Part shown: positions 1-6,292 of the stretch, piece after piece
Position numbering within the stretch: position 1 is the stretch's first letter
How the letters are laid out: each line of letters opens with the position of its first letter
Origin: Clostridium sp.
GTDB lineage: Bacteria; Bacillota; Clostridia; Clostridiales; Clostridiaceae
Assembly: GCA_018372555.1 (NCBI GenBank)
Contig: JAHAIU010000152.1
Span: 1-6,947 of the forward strand
Length of the DNA stretch: 6,947 nucleotides
Direction of reading: 5' to 3'
Program-made: the position numbers and the translations under genes
Notes under the pieces: generated by a model
Seen by the model: only the letters and a program-made list of their open reading frames with translations
The model's database searches: none
What the model was told of the DNA's origin: nothing

Positions 1-2
1 CT

Positions 3-1076
3 GATGAGTTTCCTAAGTATTTTTTAGACTATAGAGAAAAAATGTCGGAAGACGTTAGATGGGATTATAGAGTAATATCGTCAGATGGGACATGGAGTGG
101 AAATATATTTGATTTTTATTTTAAAATTATAAATAGATTAACGGACAATTTAAATGTGCCTTTTAGAATTGTTAATGGAGTAAGGCAAGAAGATACTAGG
201 GTTCATGAGGCAGTTAGAGAAGCAGTTGCTAATGCCTTGATACATGCAGATTATAGACTTCCAAGAGGAATTGTTATAGAGAAGGGAAAAACTTTCTTTA
301 AAGTTAGCAATCCGGGTAGTTTAAGGATTACCAGAGAAGAAGCCTTAAAAGGTGGAGTTAGTGATCCAAGAAATGAAAATATATTTAAAATGTTTAATAT
401 TTTAGGTGTTGGAGAGAGGGCAGGATCAGGACTTGAAAATATTCAATTAGCATGGAGAGAACAAGAATGGTTAGCACCAGACTTAGAAGAATTATATGAT
501 CCAGATAGAATATCTTTAACATTAAGAACAGTGTCAATGTTGCCTGAAGAAAGTATAAGACATTTAAAATTGATATTGAAAAATAAGTATAGTGAGTTAA
601 GTAGAGAAGAAGTAATGGCTTTAGTAGCAGCGGATCAAGAAGGATATGTAACGAATAATAGGTTACAACAATTATTGGATACTCATGCTATAAATGGTAA
701 TAAGATAATATCGTTATTAGTTGATAAAGGCTATCTAGAGGCAGATGGTGTTGGAAGAGGAAGAAAGTATTATTTAGCAGAGATATTTAAAAATGAAAAT
801 AATATAAAAAATGAAATTATAGTTAAAGATAGTGAAGGTAATATTAAACTAAGCAACGACGAAATTAGAATATTAGAGTTTATAAAAGAAAATGGTTATA
901 TAAATAATACATTAAGTAGGATGGAATTAGAATTAAAAAAACATAGAAGTGTTGATTTATTTAATAGTTTACTATCAAAAAATAAAATTTTAAGAACTGG
1001 TACTGGAAATAAAGTAAGATACACGTTACCAGACGGAGTTGCTGAGCAATTATCTATGATTGAAGAGAAGAAATAA
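3..1076 (+). CDS. AlbA_2-type / RecG-like ATP-binding protein, C-terminal part (5' partial)
   Basis: The reading frame is already open at base 3 and runs into ATG 42 without a stop. The residues before it (DEFPKYFLDYREK) look like internal protein of this family, and no ribosome binding site precedes 42, so the true start and the usual N-terminal AlbA_2 (Schlafen-like) domain lie outside the window. Counting from Met-42, a GHKL/HATPase_c_4-like fold is visible: an N-box with Glu60, Asn64, His68 and Asp70 (EAVANALIHADY), an NPG turn near residue 90, and a glycine-rich lid GERAGSGLENI near residues 124-134. The remaining part, roughly residues 170-335, looks like tandem winged-helix segments (VTNNRLQQLLD and ISLLVDKGYLEADGVGRGRKYYL). 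Proteins of this type are presumed cytosolic, ATP-binding transcriptional regulators; the target here is unknown. It ends in TAA, followed two codons later by a second TAA. Family assignment is confident; function is inferred only. Confidence 0.85.
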   Translation, partial: DEFPKYFLDYREKMSEDVRWDYRVISSDGTWSGNIFDFYFKIINRLTDNLNVPFRIVNGVRQEDTRVHEAVREAVANALIHADYRLPRGIVIEKGKTFFKVSNPGSLRITREEALKGGVSDPRNENIFKMFNILGVGERAGSGLENIQLAWREQEWLAPDLEELYDPDRISLTLRTVSMLPEESIRHLKLILKNKYSELSREEVMALVAADQEGYVTNNRLQQLLDTHAINGNKIISLLVDKGYLEADGVGRGRKYYLAEIFKNENNIKNEIIVKDSEGNIKLSNDEIRILEFIKENGYINNTLSRMELELKKHRSVDLFNSLLSKNKILRTGTGNKVRYTLPDGVAEQLSMIEEKK

Positions 1077-1082
1077 AATTAA

Positions 1083-1211
1083 GGAGAAAGAAAACCTGAC
1101 GAAGGACCGACAGAACCTGACGAAGGACCGACGGAACCCGACGAAGGGCCGACGGAACCAGACGAAACCTACCCAATACCAAAAGTGCATAAAAATCGAG
1201 AATTAGAATAA
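1083..1211 (+). pseudogene. Orphan PDEGPTE-repeat reading frame with no start codon (gene remnant or recoded tail)
   Basis: This frame is open from just after a TAA at 1080-1082 to a TAA at 1209-1211. It reads GERK, then three PDEGPTE heptads, a partial PDE, and the tail TYPIPKVHKNRELE. It contains no ATG, GTG or TTG, so it cannot be an ordinary gene as it stands. It is in the same frame as the preceding ATP-binding protein gene, separated only by the codons TAA-AAT-TAA. Every difference between the repeat copies (CCT/CCT/CCC/CCA, GGA/GGA/GGG, ACA/ACG/ACG) is a third-position, synonymous change in this frame, which suggests it was under selection as protein. Acidic, proline-rich heptads are typical of unstructured linkers or tails, often in surface proteins. 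It may be the end of a deleted gene, a lost C-terminal extension of the upstream protein, or a product of unconventional initiation. I do not recognise a family. Confidence 0.4.
1095..1166 (+). repeat. 21-bp GC-rich tandem repeat, about 3.4 copies
   Basis: Three contiguous 21-bp units (1095-1115, 1116-1136, 1137-1157) are followed by a 9-bp partial fourth unit (1158-1166). Unit 1 differs from unit 2 at one base and unit 2 from unit 3 at two. I count 40 G/C in the 63 bases of the full units (about 63%), far above the surrounding AT-rich DNA. The unit length is a multiple of three, so copy-number change would keep a reading frame. There are no spacers, so this is a minisatellite-like array and not a CRISPR array. 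Confidence 0.9.
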
Positions 1212-1481
1212 AAGAATGAATCAGGTAGATTCAGCGTATAAATGTAAAACTTAGAAACAAAGCGTTTACTAAATGATAAGAACGGGTATAGAGATTTTAT
1301 TTAACTTGCATAAAAAGGTTGTAATTTAAGTTTAGGCTTAGGTTACAACCTTTTAATTTTACTATGTATCTTTTATTATCATAAGGGGGAGAAGGATATC
1401 TTTTATATAATGATATTTTGTGATAAAAAAATGAATTAATAAATTTTAATATGGAAAATAAATAAATATTTTGAAAAACTA
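1212..1481. other. Non-coding stretch between the repeat and the copA promoter
   Basis: Apart from the intrinsic terminator at 1313-1360, I see no supportable gene, RNA or operator here. The DNA is very AT-rich. A purine-rich AAGGGGGAGAAGG at about 1383-1395 resembles a ribosome binding site, but the only nearby ATG (1410) opens just nine codons at a poor distance. Confidence 0.5.
1313..1360 (+). terminator. Intrinsic terminator after the ATP-binding protein gene and repeat
   Basis: The left arm AAAAGGTTGTAA (1313-1324) is the perfect reverse complement of TTACAACCTTTT (1343-1354). The stem continues inward through two G-U pairs and TAAG/CTTA (1327-1330 with 1337-1340) to a 6-nt loop, giving about 18 pairs. 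It runs into the T-rich TTTTAATTTT (1351-1360). The A-tract on the left arm could make it work in both directions. It lies 237 bases after the stop of the first gene, so the PDEGPTE repeat is probably in that transcript's 3' region, and it insulates the copper locus downstream. Confidence 0.85.
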
Positions 1482-1509
1482 TTGCAAAATTAAATAGAAG
1501 GAATATAAT
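1482..1509 (+). promoter_or_regulatory. Putative housekeeping sigma promoter of copA
   Basis: TTGCAA (1482-1487, four of six matches to TTGACA) is 16 bases from a perfect TATAAT (1504-1509). The expected start of transcription is near 1516, at the left edge of the CsoR-like palindrome and about 85 bases before the copA start. Assigned by consensus match only. Confidence 0.65.
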
Positions 1510-1516
1510 AAAATTA

Positions 1517-1540
1517 TACCACCCCCTGGGGGTGGGGGTG
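1517..1540 (+). promoter_or_regulatory. CsoR-like copper-responsive operator upstream of copA
   Basis: A perfect palindrome with 8-base arms, CCACCCCC (1519-1526) and GGGGGTGG (1528-1535), is centred on T1527, with TACC on the left (1517-1520) and a second GGGGGT at 1534-1539. TACC followed by a C/G-tract inverted repeat is the hallmark of operators of CsoR, the Cu(I)-sensing repressor known to control copZA in Bacillus subtilis. It starts about eight bases after the -10 box, so bound repressor would block initiation and copper would relieve the block. The run of G/C in such AT-rich DNA makes chance unlikely. The regulator gene is not in this window. A related DUF156 sensor (such as CstR) is possible but less likely next to copA. 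Confidence 0.75.
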
Positions 1541-1585
1541 AAAAGAATAGAAATTATCTTTTTATATAAAATATAATTATGATCT

Positions 1586-1596
1586 AAAGGAGATGA
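1586..1596 (+). promoter_or_regulatory. copA ribosome binding site that favours a TTG start at 1602
   Basis: AAAGGAG (1586-1592), extended as AAGGAGATGA, matches nine of ten bases of the anti-SD complement AAGGAGGTGA. It directly touches ATG 1593, leaving no spacing. The in-frame TTG at 1602 lies nine bases after AAGGAG, which is near optimal. The ATG at 1593 is therefore part of the ribosome binding site and not the likely start. Confidence 0.75.
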
Positions 1597-1601
1597 ATGC
1601 T

Positions 1602-4037
1602 TTGAAAGATAAATTTAAAATAGGCGGAATGACCTGTTCTGCATGTGCAAATAGAATCGAAAAAGGTGTAAGCAAGATGGAGGGTGTTAAAGAAGCAAAT
1701 GTTAACTTTGCAACTGAAACTTTAAATGTAGAGTATGATGATTCAGCGCTTAAGCAATTAGATATTGAAAATAAGGTTGAGAAGCTAGGATATAAGGTTG
1801 AAAAAAATATAGAATCTCATAACTATAAGATAGAAGGAATGACATGTACTGCCTGTGCAAGTAGAGTTGAAAAAGTTACAAATAAAATGCCAGGCGTTGA
1901 GAATGCTGTAGTTAATTTTGCAACAGAAAAGCTATCAATAAGCTTTGATGCAGATAAAGTAACTTTTGGAGAAGTTAAGGCTACTGTTGAAAAAGCTGGA
2001 TATAAGCTAATAAGAGAAGAAGATAATGTTAATAATGAAGGTAAAAAAGTTACTGAACAAAGTAAGTTATTAAAAAGATTAATATTATCATTAGTATTCA
2101 CAGTTCCACTACTAATAATAACAATGGGACATATGGTAGGTATGCCACTTCCAGAAATTATAGATCCAATGATAAACCCATTTAACTTTGCTATTATTCA
2201 ATTAGTATTAACTCTTCCAGTTGTTTTAACAGGATACAAATTCTATTCTATAGGATATAGGAACTTATTTAAGCTAAGTCCAAATATGGATTCTTTAATT
2301 GCAATAGGAACTAGTGCAGCATTTATTTATAGTCTTTATGGGACATATAAAATTTATATGGGTGATGCACATTTTGCAATGATGTTATATTATGAAGCAT
2401 CAGCAACGATATTAGCATTAATTACATTAGGTAAATATTTAGAATCTGTTTCAAAAGGAAAGACATCTCAAGCAATTAAAAAACTTATGGGATTAGCTCC
2501 AAAAACAGCAACTATAGTTAGAAATGGTAAGGAAATAGTTCTACCAATTGACGAAGTTGTGGTTGGTGATATAGTTATAGTTAAACCAGGTGAAAAGTTA
2601 CCAGTTGATGGTGAAGTTGTTGAAGGAAATACATCAGTTGATGAGGCTATGCTTACAGGGGAAAGTATTCCTGTAGAAAAGACTATTGGAAGTAAGGTAA
2701 TAGGTGCAAGTATTAATAAAACAGGATTTATTAAATACAAGGCAACTAAGGTTGGTAAAGATACTGCATTAGCTCAAATTATTAAGCTTGTGGAAGATGC
2801 TCAAGGTTCAAAAGCTCCAATTGCAAAAATGGCTGATATCATAGCATCATACTTTGTACCAATAGTAATTGGTCTTGCTATATTTGCAAGTGTAGCTTGG
2901 TTAATAGCTGGCGAAACTGGAACATTCTCATTAACTATATTTATAGCGGTTTTAGTTATAGCGTGTCCATGTGCGTTAGGTCTTGCAACACCAACAGCTA
3001 TTATGGTTGGAACAGGAAAAGGCGCAGAGTATGGAGTTTTAATTAAAGGTGGAGAAGCCTTAGAAGTTACTCATCAAATAGATACTATTGTATTTGATAA
3101 GACAGGTACAATTACAGAAGGTAAACCGGTTGTAACTGATATTGTTACAAGGAATATATCAAAGGATGAATTACTAATACTTGCAGCAAGTAGTGAAAAA
3201 GGTTCAGAGCATCCATTAGGAGAAGCTATAGTAAAGGGTGCAGAAGAAAAGAATCTTACATTAAAAGAGATATCTAACTTTAATGCAATTCCTGGACATG
3301 GAATTCAAGTTGAAATAGAAGGAAAGAATATATTACTTGGTAATAAAAAATTAATAGTGGGAAATTCTATAGAAATCGGAGATTTAGGAAATGAATCTGA
3401 TAGATTAGCTAATGAAGGTAAGACACCTATGTATATTGCAATAGATAATAAATTAGAAGGAATTATAGCTGTTGCAGATACAGTTAAAGCAAGTAGTAAT
3501 GAAGCAATTGAAAATCTTCATAAGATGGGAATAAAGGTTGCAATGATTACTGGAGATAATAAAAAGACAGCTGATGCAATTGCTAAGCAAGTTGGAATAG
3601 ATATAGTATTATCTGAAGTATTACCAGAAGATAAGGCAAATGAAGTTAAAAAGCTTCAAGAAAAGGGTAGTAAGGTAGCAATGGTTGGAGATGGAATCAA
3701 TGATGCTCCAGCATTAGCACAAGCTGATATTGGAATTGCTATAGGAACAGGAACAGATGTAGCTATAGAATCAGCTAATATAGTTCTTATGAAGGGCGAT
3801 TTAAGAGATGTATCTACAGCTATTAAATTAAGTAAAGCAACTATTAGAAATATAAAACAAAACTTATTCTGGGCATTTGGATATAATGTTTTAGGAATAC
3901 CAGTAGCTATGGGATTATTACATGTATTTGGTGGACCTTTATTAAATCCAATGATAGCTGCAGCTGCAATGAGTTTAAGTTCAGTATCAGTATTAACAAA
4001 TGCACTAAGATTAAGAGGATTTAATCCTAATAAATAA
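1602..4037 (+). CDS. copA: Cu(I)-exporting P1B-type ATPase CopA
   Basis: This is a membrane pump that exports cytosolic Cu(I) using ATP. Numbering is from ATG 1593 (814 residues); the preferred TTG start removes three. Two N-terminal heavy-metal domains carry GMTCSAC (Cys15, Cys18) and GMTCTAC (Cys85, Cys88). Four membrane helices follow at about 160-180, 196-216, 233-252 and 263-283. Then come the actuator loop with TGES (355-358), helices at about 419-440 and 448-468 with the ion-binding CPC (458-460), the phosphorylation site DKTGT (Asp502), the nucleotide-binding His-Pro of SEHPLG (540-541), and GDGIND (699-704). The last two helices carry Tyr-Asn (764-765) and MSLSS (793-797), the signature of the Cu(I)-selective P1B-1 class. 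No key residue is missing and the length is normal. A CsoR-like operator and promoter precede it, and copZ follows after 264 bases. Confidence 0.96.
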   Translation: MKDKFKIGGMTCSACANRIEKGVSKMEGVKEANVNFATETLNVEYDDSALKQLDIENKVEKLGYKVEKNIESHNYKIEGMTCTACASRVEKVTNKMPGVENAVVNFATEKLSISFDADKVTFGEVKATVEKAGYKLIREEDNVNNEGKKVTEQSKLLKRLILSLVFTVPLLIITMGHMVGMPLPEIIDPMINPFNFAIIQLVLTLPVVLTGYKFYSIGYRNLFKLSPNMDSLIAIGTSAAFIYSLYGTYKIYMGDAHFAMMLYYEASATILALITLGKYLESVSKGKTSQAIKKLMGLAPKTATIVRNGKEIVLPIDEVVVGDIVIVKPGEKLPVDGEVVEGNTSVDEAMLTGESIPVEKTIGSKVIGASINKTGFIKYKATKVGKDTALAQIIKLVEDAQGSKAPIAKMADIIASYFVPIVIGLAIFASVAWLIAGETGTFSLTIFIAVLVIACPCALGLATPTAIMVGTGKGAEYGVLIKGGEALEVTHQIDTIVFDKTGTITEGKPVVTDIVTRNISKDELLILAASSEKGSEHPLGEAIVKGAEEKNLTLKEISNFNAIPGHGIQVEIEGKNILLGNKKLIVGNSIEIGDLGNESDRLANEGKTPMYIAIDNKLEGIIAVADTVKASSNEAIENLHKMGIKVAMITGDNKKTADAIAKQVGIDIVLSEVLPEDKANEVKKLQEKGSKVAMVGDGINDAPALAQADIGIAIGTGTDVAIESANIVLMKGDLRDVSTAIKLSKATIRNIKQNLFWAFGYNVLGIPVAMGLLHVFGGPLLNPMIAAAAMSLSSVSVLTNALRLRGFNPNK

Positions 4038-4051
4038 ATCAATAAGTAGTA

Positions 4052-4114
4052 TTTAACATATTACGCTCGGCTGACCTCGCAAGCTCCAAGTCGGCTTACG
4101 CATAATATGTTAAA
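4052..4114. repeat. 63-nt imperfect palindrome after copA (REP/MITE-like candidate)
   Basis: The 12-bp outer arms TTTAACATATTA (4052-4063) and TAATATGTTAAA (4103-4114) are perfect complements. An inner stem pairs 4069-4075 (GGCTGAC) with 4090-4096 (GTCGGCT), including two G-U pairs, around a 14-nt loop (4076-4089). Short pairing (GC/GC and T-A, with a C bulge) joins the two stems. The core is clearly GC-richer than the surrounding DNA. No T-run follows, so it is not a standard intrinsic terminator, although it lies 14 bases after the copA stop and could stabilise the mRNA 3' end. The AT-rich arms with a GC-rich core resemble a dispersed intergenic palindromic element; whether it recurs elsewhere cannot be seen here. 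Confidence 0.6.
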
Positions 4115-4161
4115 GACTCCTTGAATAATTTAATGGTGCAGAAGCAAGTATGCTAAAGGAA

Positions 4162-4184
4162 GAAATTCAGACGAGCTGAATTTC
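4162..4184. repeat. Perfect 9-bp hairpin in the copA-copZ spacer
   Basis: GAAATTCAG (4162-4170) and CTGAATTTC (4176-4184) pair perfectly around the 5-nt loop ACGAG. A small AGCA/TGCT hairpin (4143-4146 with 4151-4154) lies just upstream. The sequence after the stem is AATGATTG with no T-run, so it is not an intrinsic terminator. It could be an operator, part of a structured RNA, or part of the same inserted element as the palindrome at 4052-4114. Confidence 0.5.
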
Positions 4185-4301
4185 AATGATTGTAGTTGCA
4201 TATATAAAGAATTGTAATAGATAATTATACGAATATTTTATTTATATTTGCTAGAATTTATCATTATTTAAAATAATTAGTTAGTTAAGGAGAAATGAAG
4301 G

Positions 4302-4511
4302 ATGAAAAAGAAGATTTTAATTGAAGGAATGAGTTGTAATAATTGTGTAGCTCATGTGACTGAAGTATTAAATGAGTTAGAGGATTCAAAGAACGTAGAA
4401 GTAAATTTAGATGGGAAATATGCATTAGTGGAAACAAATGTGCAAGATGACATTATAACAGAAAAGATAGAAGATATGGGATATGATGTTGTTAAAATAG
4501 AAAATATTTAG
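4302..4511 (+). CDS. copZ: Copper chaperone CopZ (heavy-metal-associated domain protein)
   Basis: This 69-residue protein consists of a single heavy-metal-associated (HMA) domain. The metal-binding loop is GMSCNNC, with Cys12 and Cys15, near the N terminus. The rest fits the ferredoxin-like beta-alpha-beta-beta-alpha-beta fold and ends in the typical GYDVVKIE strand. CopZ proteins bind Cu(I) in the cytosol and hand it to the N-terminal domains of CopA or to the repressor CsoR. AAGGAG (4287-4292) is nine bases before ATG 4302; an earlier ATG at 4295 is out of frame and closes within ten codons. It lies 264 bases after copA, wide for a copper operon, with no second CsoR-like palindrome in the gap. 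It may be read through from copA or have a weak promoter of its own that I could not define. A terminator follows the stop codon. Confidence 0.9.
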   Translation: MKKKILIEGMSCNNCVAHVTEVLNELEDSKNVEVNLDGKYALVETNVQDDIITEKIEDMGYDVVKIENI

Positions 4512-4516
4512 TTATA

Positions 4517-4555
4517 AAAAAGGGCTGATATTCATTAGAGTATCAGCCTTTTTTA
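4517..4555 (+). terminator. Intrinsic terminator of copZ
   Basis: GGCTGATA (4523-4530) pairs with TATCAGCC (4541-4548). The stem extends inward by a U-G and a U-A pair to a 6-nt loop. An A-run precedes it and six T follow (4549-4554). This closes the copper locus a few bases after the copZ stop. Confidence 0.9.
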
Positions 4556-4629
4556 TGGATATATTATAGATATTAATATTTTTAAGTATTATTTAAGAAA
4601 TGAAAATGTATTTTAATAAAATTTAGGTG

Positions 4630-4635
4630 TATAAT
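4630..4635 (+). promoter_or_regulatory. Possible -10 box upstream of ytvI
   Basis: A perfect TATAAT sits 72 bases before the ytvI start, after the copZ terminator, where a new promoter is expected. The hexamer 17 bases upstream, TGTATT (4607-4612), is a poor -35. In AT-rich DNA a TATAAT alone is weak evidence. I could not make a convincing match to sporulation sigma factor (SigE or SigG) consensus sequences. Confidence 0.35.
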
Positions 4636-4707
4636 CAAATAAAAACCTTAATAAGTTAGATATTTAGAAACATTTAAATAATTTATAATTTGTAAGAGGA
4701 GAGGAAT

Positions 4708-5781
4708 ATGGGGACAGATAAGAAGAGGGATTTTATAATAAACGTAATTTATATACTAATTGTAGGTGCTATTTTATATATTACATTAAAATATGCATTA
4801 GGATGGTTTTTACCTTTTGTAGTTGGATTTGGTATAGCCTTTATTCTTAAGCCTTTAATAAATTTATTAACTAAAAAATTGAAGATTAAAAGGAAGGTTG
4901 TAGCTGGATTAACAGTTCTAGTTTTTTATACAACAGTTGGAGCTCTATTTACACTATTACTATTTAAGCTTGGATTAGTAATGAAGGATTTATTTATAAA
5001 GCTACCAAGTATTTATTTAAATACTATTGAACCTTTAATATATGAGCTATCTGCTAATGTAGAAGATATTTTAGTTAATTTAGATCCTGCATTGCTTGAG
5101 GCTATTAACCAAACTATAAAATCAATAGCTGATTCTTTAGGATCTATAATTTCAAGTATATCTTCAGGAGCTGTTTCATTTATAACTTCAACAGTTTCTG
5201 TAGTTCCTAGCTTCTTTATTATATTAATTTTCTCCATAATTTCATCTTTCTTTTTTGCTATGGATTATGAGAAGATTACGAGTTTTGTTATAAGACAATT
5301 TTCTCCTAAGGGAAGAGAGATTGTATTAGATATTAAAGAATATATTGTAGGAACTTTATTTAAAATAGTAAAGGCCTATTCAATATTAATATGTATAACA
5401 TTTATAGAACTATCTATTGGACTATCTATACTTAGAGTAGAAAATGCAATTTCTATTGCTTTATTAATTGCTTGTGTAGATATACTGCCTGTTCTTGGTA
5501 CAGGGGGGATAGTAATACCTTGGATATTTATAGAGCTATTTAAAGGAAATACAGCCTTAGCAATAGGATTAACTATAATTTATGTTGTTATCACAATCAT
5601 TAGAAATATCCTTGAACCTAAAATAGTCGGTGAACAAATAGGATTGCATCCATTGATTATGTTAATTTGTATGTTTGTTGGAGTAAAGTTTTTTGGAGTC
5701 TTGGGATTATTTGTTTTACCAATAATAATGATAATCTTAAAGAATTTAAATGATAGTGGGAAAATACATATTTTTAACTAA
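4708..5781 (+). CDS. ytvI: AI-2E family transporter, YtvI-like sporulation integral membrane protein
   Basis: This 357-residue polytopic membrane protein belongs to the AI-2E transporter (UPF0118/PerM) family. Two hydrophobic helices at about 9-50 are followed by a basic turn (KKLKIKRK) and a third helix near 64-88. A soluble, Ser/Ile-rich segment of about 75 residues comes next, then the C-terminal helices from about 165 onward. The family signatures are the conserved loop DILPVLGTGGIVIPW and the NILEPKIVGEQIGLHPL segment before the last hydrophobic region. The DILPVLGTG form and the length fit the YtvI subfamily, linked to sporulation in Bacillus. Its transported substrate is not established, and the autoinducer-2 name should not be taken literally. 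AGAGGAG (4695-4701) precedes ATG 4708 by six bases. The NUDIX gene starts 30 bases downstream with no terminator between, so they are probably cotranscribed. The family is sure; the subfamily is likely. Confidence 0.85.
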   Translation: MGTDKKRDFIINVIYILIVGAILYITLKYALGWFLPFVVGFGIAFILKPLINLLTKKLKIKRKVVAGLTVLVFYTTVGALFTLLLFKLGLVMKDLFIKLPSIYLNTIEPLIYELSANVEDILVNLDPALLEAINQTIKSIADSLGSIISSISSGAVSFITSTVSVVPSFFIILIFSIISSFFFAMDYEKITSFVIRQFSPKGREIVLDIKEYIVGTLFKIVKAYSILICITFIELSIGLSILRVENAISIALLIACVDILPVLGTGGIVIPWIFIELFKGNTALAIGLTIIYVVITIIRNILEPKIVGEQIGLHPLIMLICMFVGVKFFGVLGLFVLPIIMIILKNLNDSGKIHIFN

Positions 5782-5811
5782 TATGTATTTAGAGAAATGT
5801 TAGGAGAGAGT

Positions 5812-6240
5812 ATGGAAATAGAATTTTATGAGAGTGGTAGTATTGATAATAAAAAATTATTATATGCCATAGTAGTATCTAGATATAATGGTAAATGGGT
5901 TTTTGTGAAGCATAAGGAAAGAAGTACTTGGGAAATACCAGCTGGGCATAGAGAAGAAAATGAAGATATAAATTACACAGCTGAAAGAGAACTTTTTGAA
6001 GAAACAGGAGCAAAAGAATATGAAATTACATATATATGTGATTATTCTTTAAAAATTAAGGAAAATAAAAGTTATGCTTCATTATTCTTTGCAAAAATAG
6101 AAAAGTTAGGGGAATTGCCAGATTATGAAATAGGTGAAGTTGGATTTTTTGATGAAATTCCAGAAAATCTTACTTATCCTAATATTCAACCTAAGCTTCA
6201 TAATAAGGTAAAAGAAGAAATAAATAAGTTTGTTTTTTAA
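5812..6240 (+). CDS. NUDIX hydrolase (MutT-like, possibly YtkD-related)
   Basis: This is a cytosolic enzyme of the family that cleaves nucleoside diphosphates linked to another group. A complete NUDIX box (G-x5-E-x7-RE-x2-EE-x-G) begins at the Gly of PAGHREEN and ends in RELFEETGA, with all Mg-binding glutamates present. The upstream strand KWVFVKHKERSTWEIPAGH and the overall layout recall YtkD-type 8-oxo-dGTP/nucleotide phosphohydrolases, but the substrate cannot be read from sequence. I chose ATG 5812 (142 residues) because AGGAG at 5802-5806 lies five bases before it. The in-frame ATG at 5797 would include that ribosome binding site in the coding region and has no site of its own. It follows ytvI closely and precedes the PLC-like gene by 52 bases. 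Confidence 0.87.
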   Translation: MEIEFYESGSIDNKKLLYAIVVSRYNGKWVFVKHKERSTWEIPAGHREENEDINYTAERELFEETGAKEYEITYICDYSLKIKENKSYASLFFAKIEKLGELPDYEIGEVGFFDEIPENLTYPNIQPKLHNKVKEEINKFVF

Positions 6241-6292
6241 TATATATAGTATTATTATATAAACTATAAAGATCAAATGGGGTGAGTAAGTT

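Noticed and set aside
42..44. ATG 42 as the true start of the first gene
   Set aside because: The frame is open to the window edge with family-like residues upstream, and no ribosome binding site precedes it, so the gene is 5' truncated by the window.
1095..1166. Short CRISPR-like array
   Set aside because: The 21-bp units are contiguous with no spacers and encode heptads; no cas genes are nearby.
1217..1233. Small inverted repeat TGAATC/GATTCA
   Set aside because: Six base pairs with no T-run and no promoter nearby; expected by chance in AT-rich DNA.
1410..1439. Nine-codon leader ORF upstream of copA
   Set aside because: Very short, the purine-rich stretch is too far upstream of the ATG, it lies before the copA promoter, and composition shows no coding signal.
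1593..1595. ATG 1593 as the copA start
   Set aside because: It abuts and overlaps the extended Shine-Dalgarno; TTG 1602 has proper spacing.
1823..4042. Antisense open frames inside copA (1823-2101, 2468-2740, 3656-4042)
   Set aside because: They mirror the conserved CopA codons, lack ribosome binding sites and resemble no family.
4052..4114. Palindrome as the intrinsic terminator of copA
   Set aside because: The stem is long but is followed by GACTCC and not a T-run on either strand, so it is listed as a repeat element.
5797..5799. ATG 5797 as the NUDIX start
   Set aside because: The ribosome binding site AGGAG lies downstream of it and serves ATG 5812.
6245..6268. AT-only inverted repeat between the NUDIX and PLC-like genes as a terminator
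   Set aside because: TATAGT/ACTATA is too weak a stem, with a 12-nt loop and no T-run after it.
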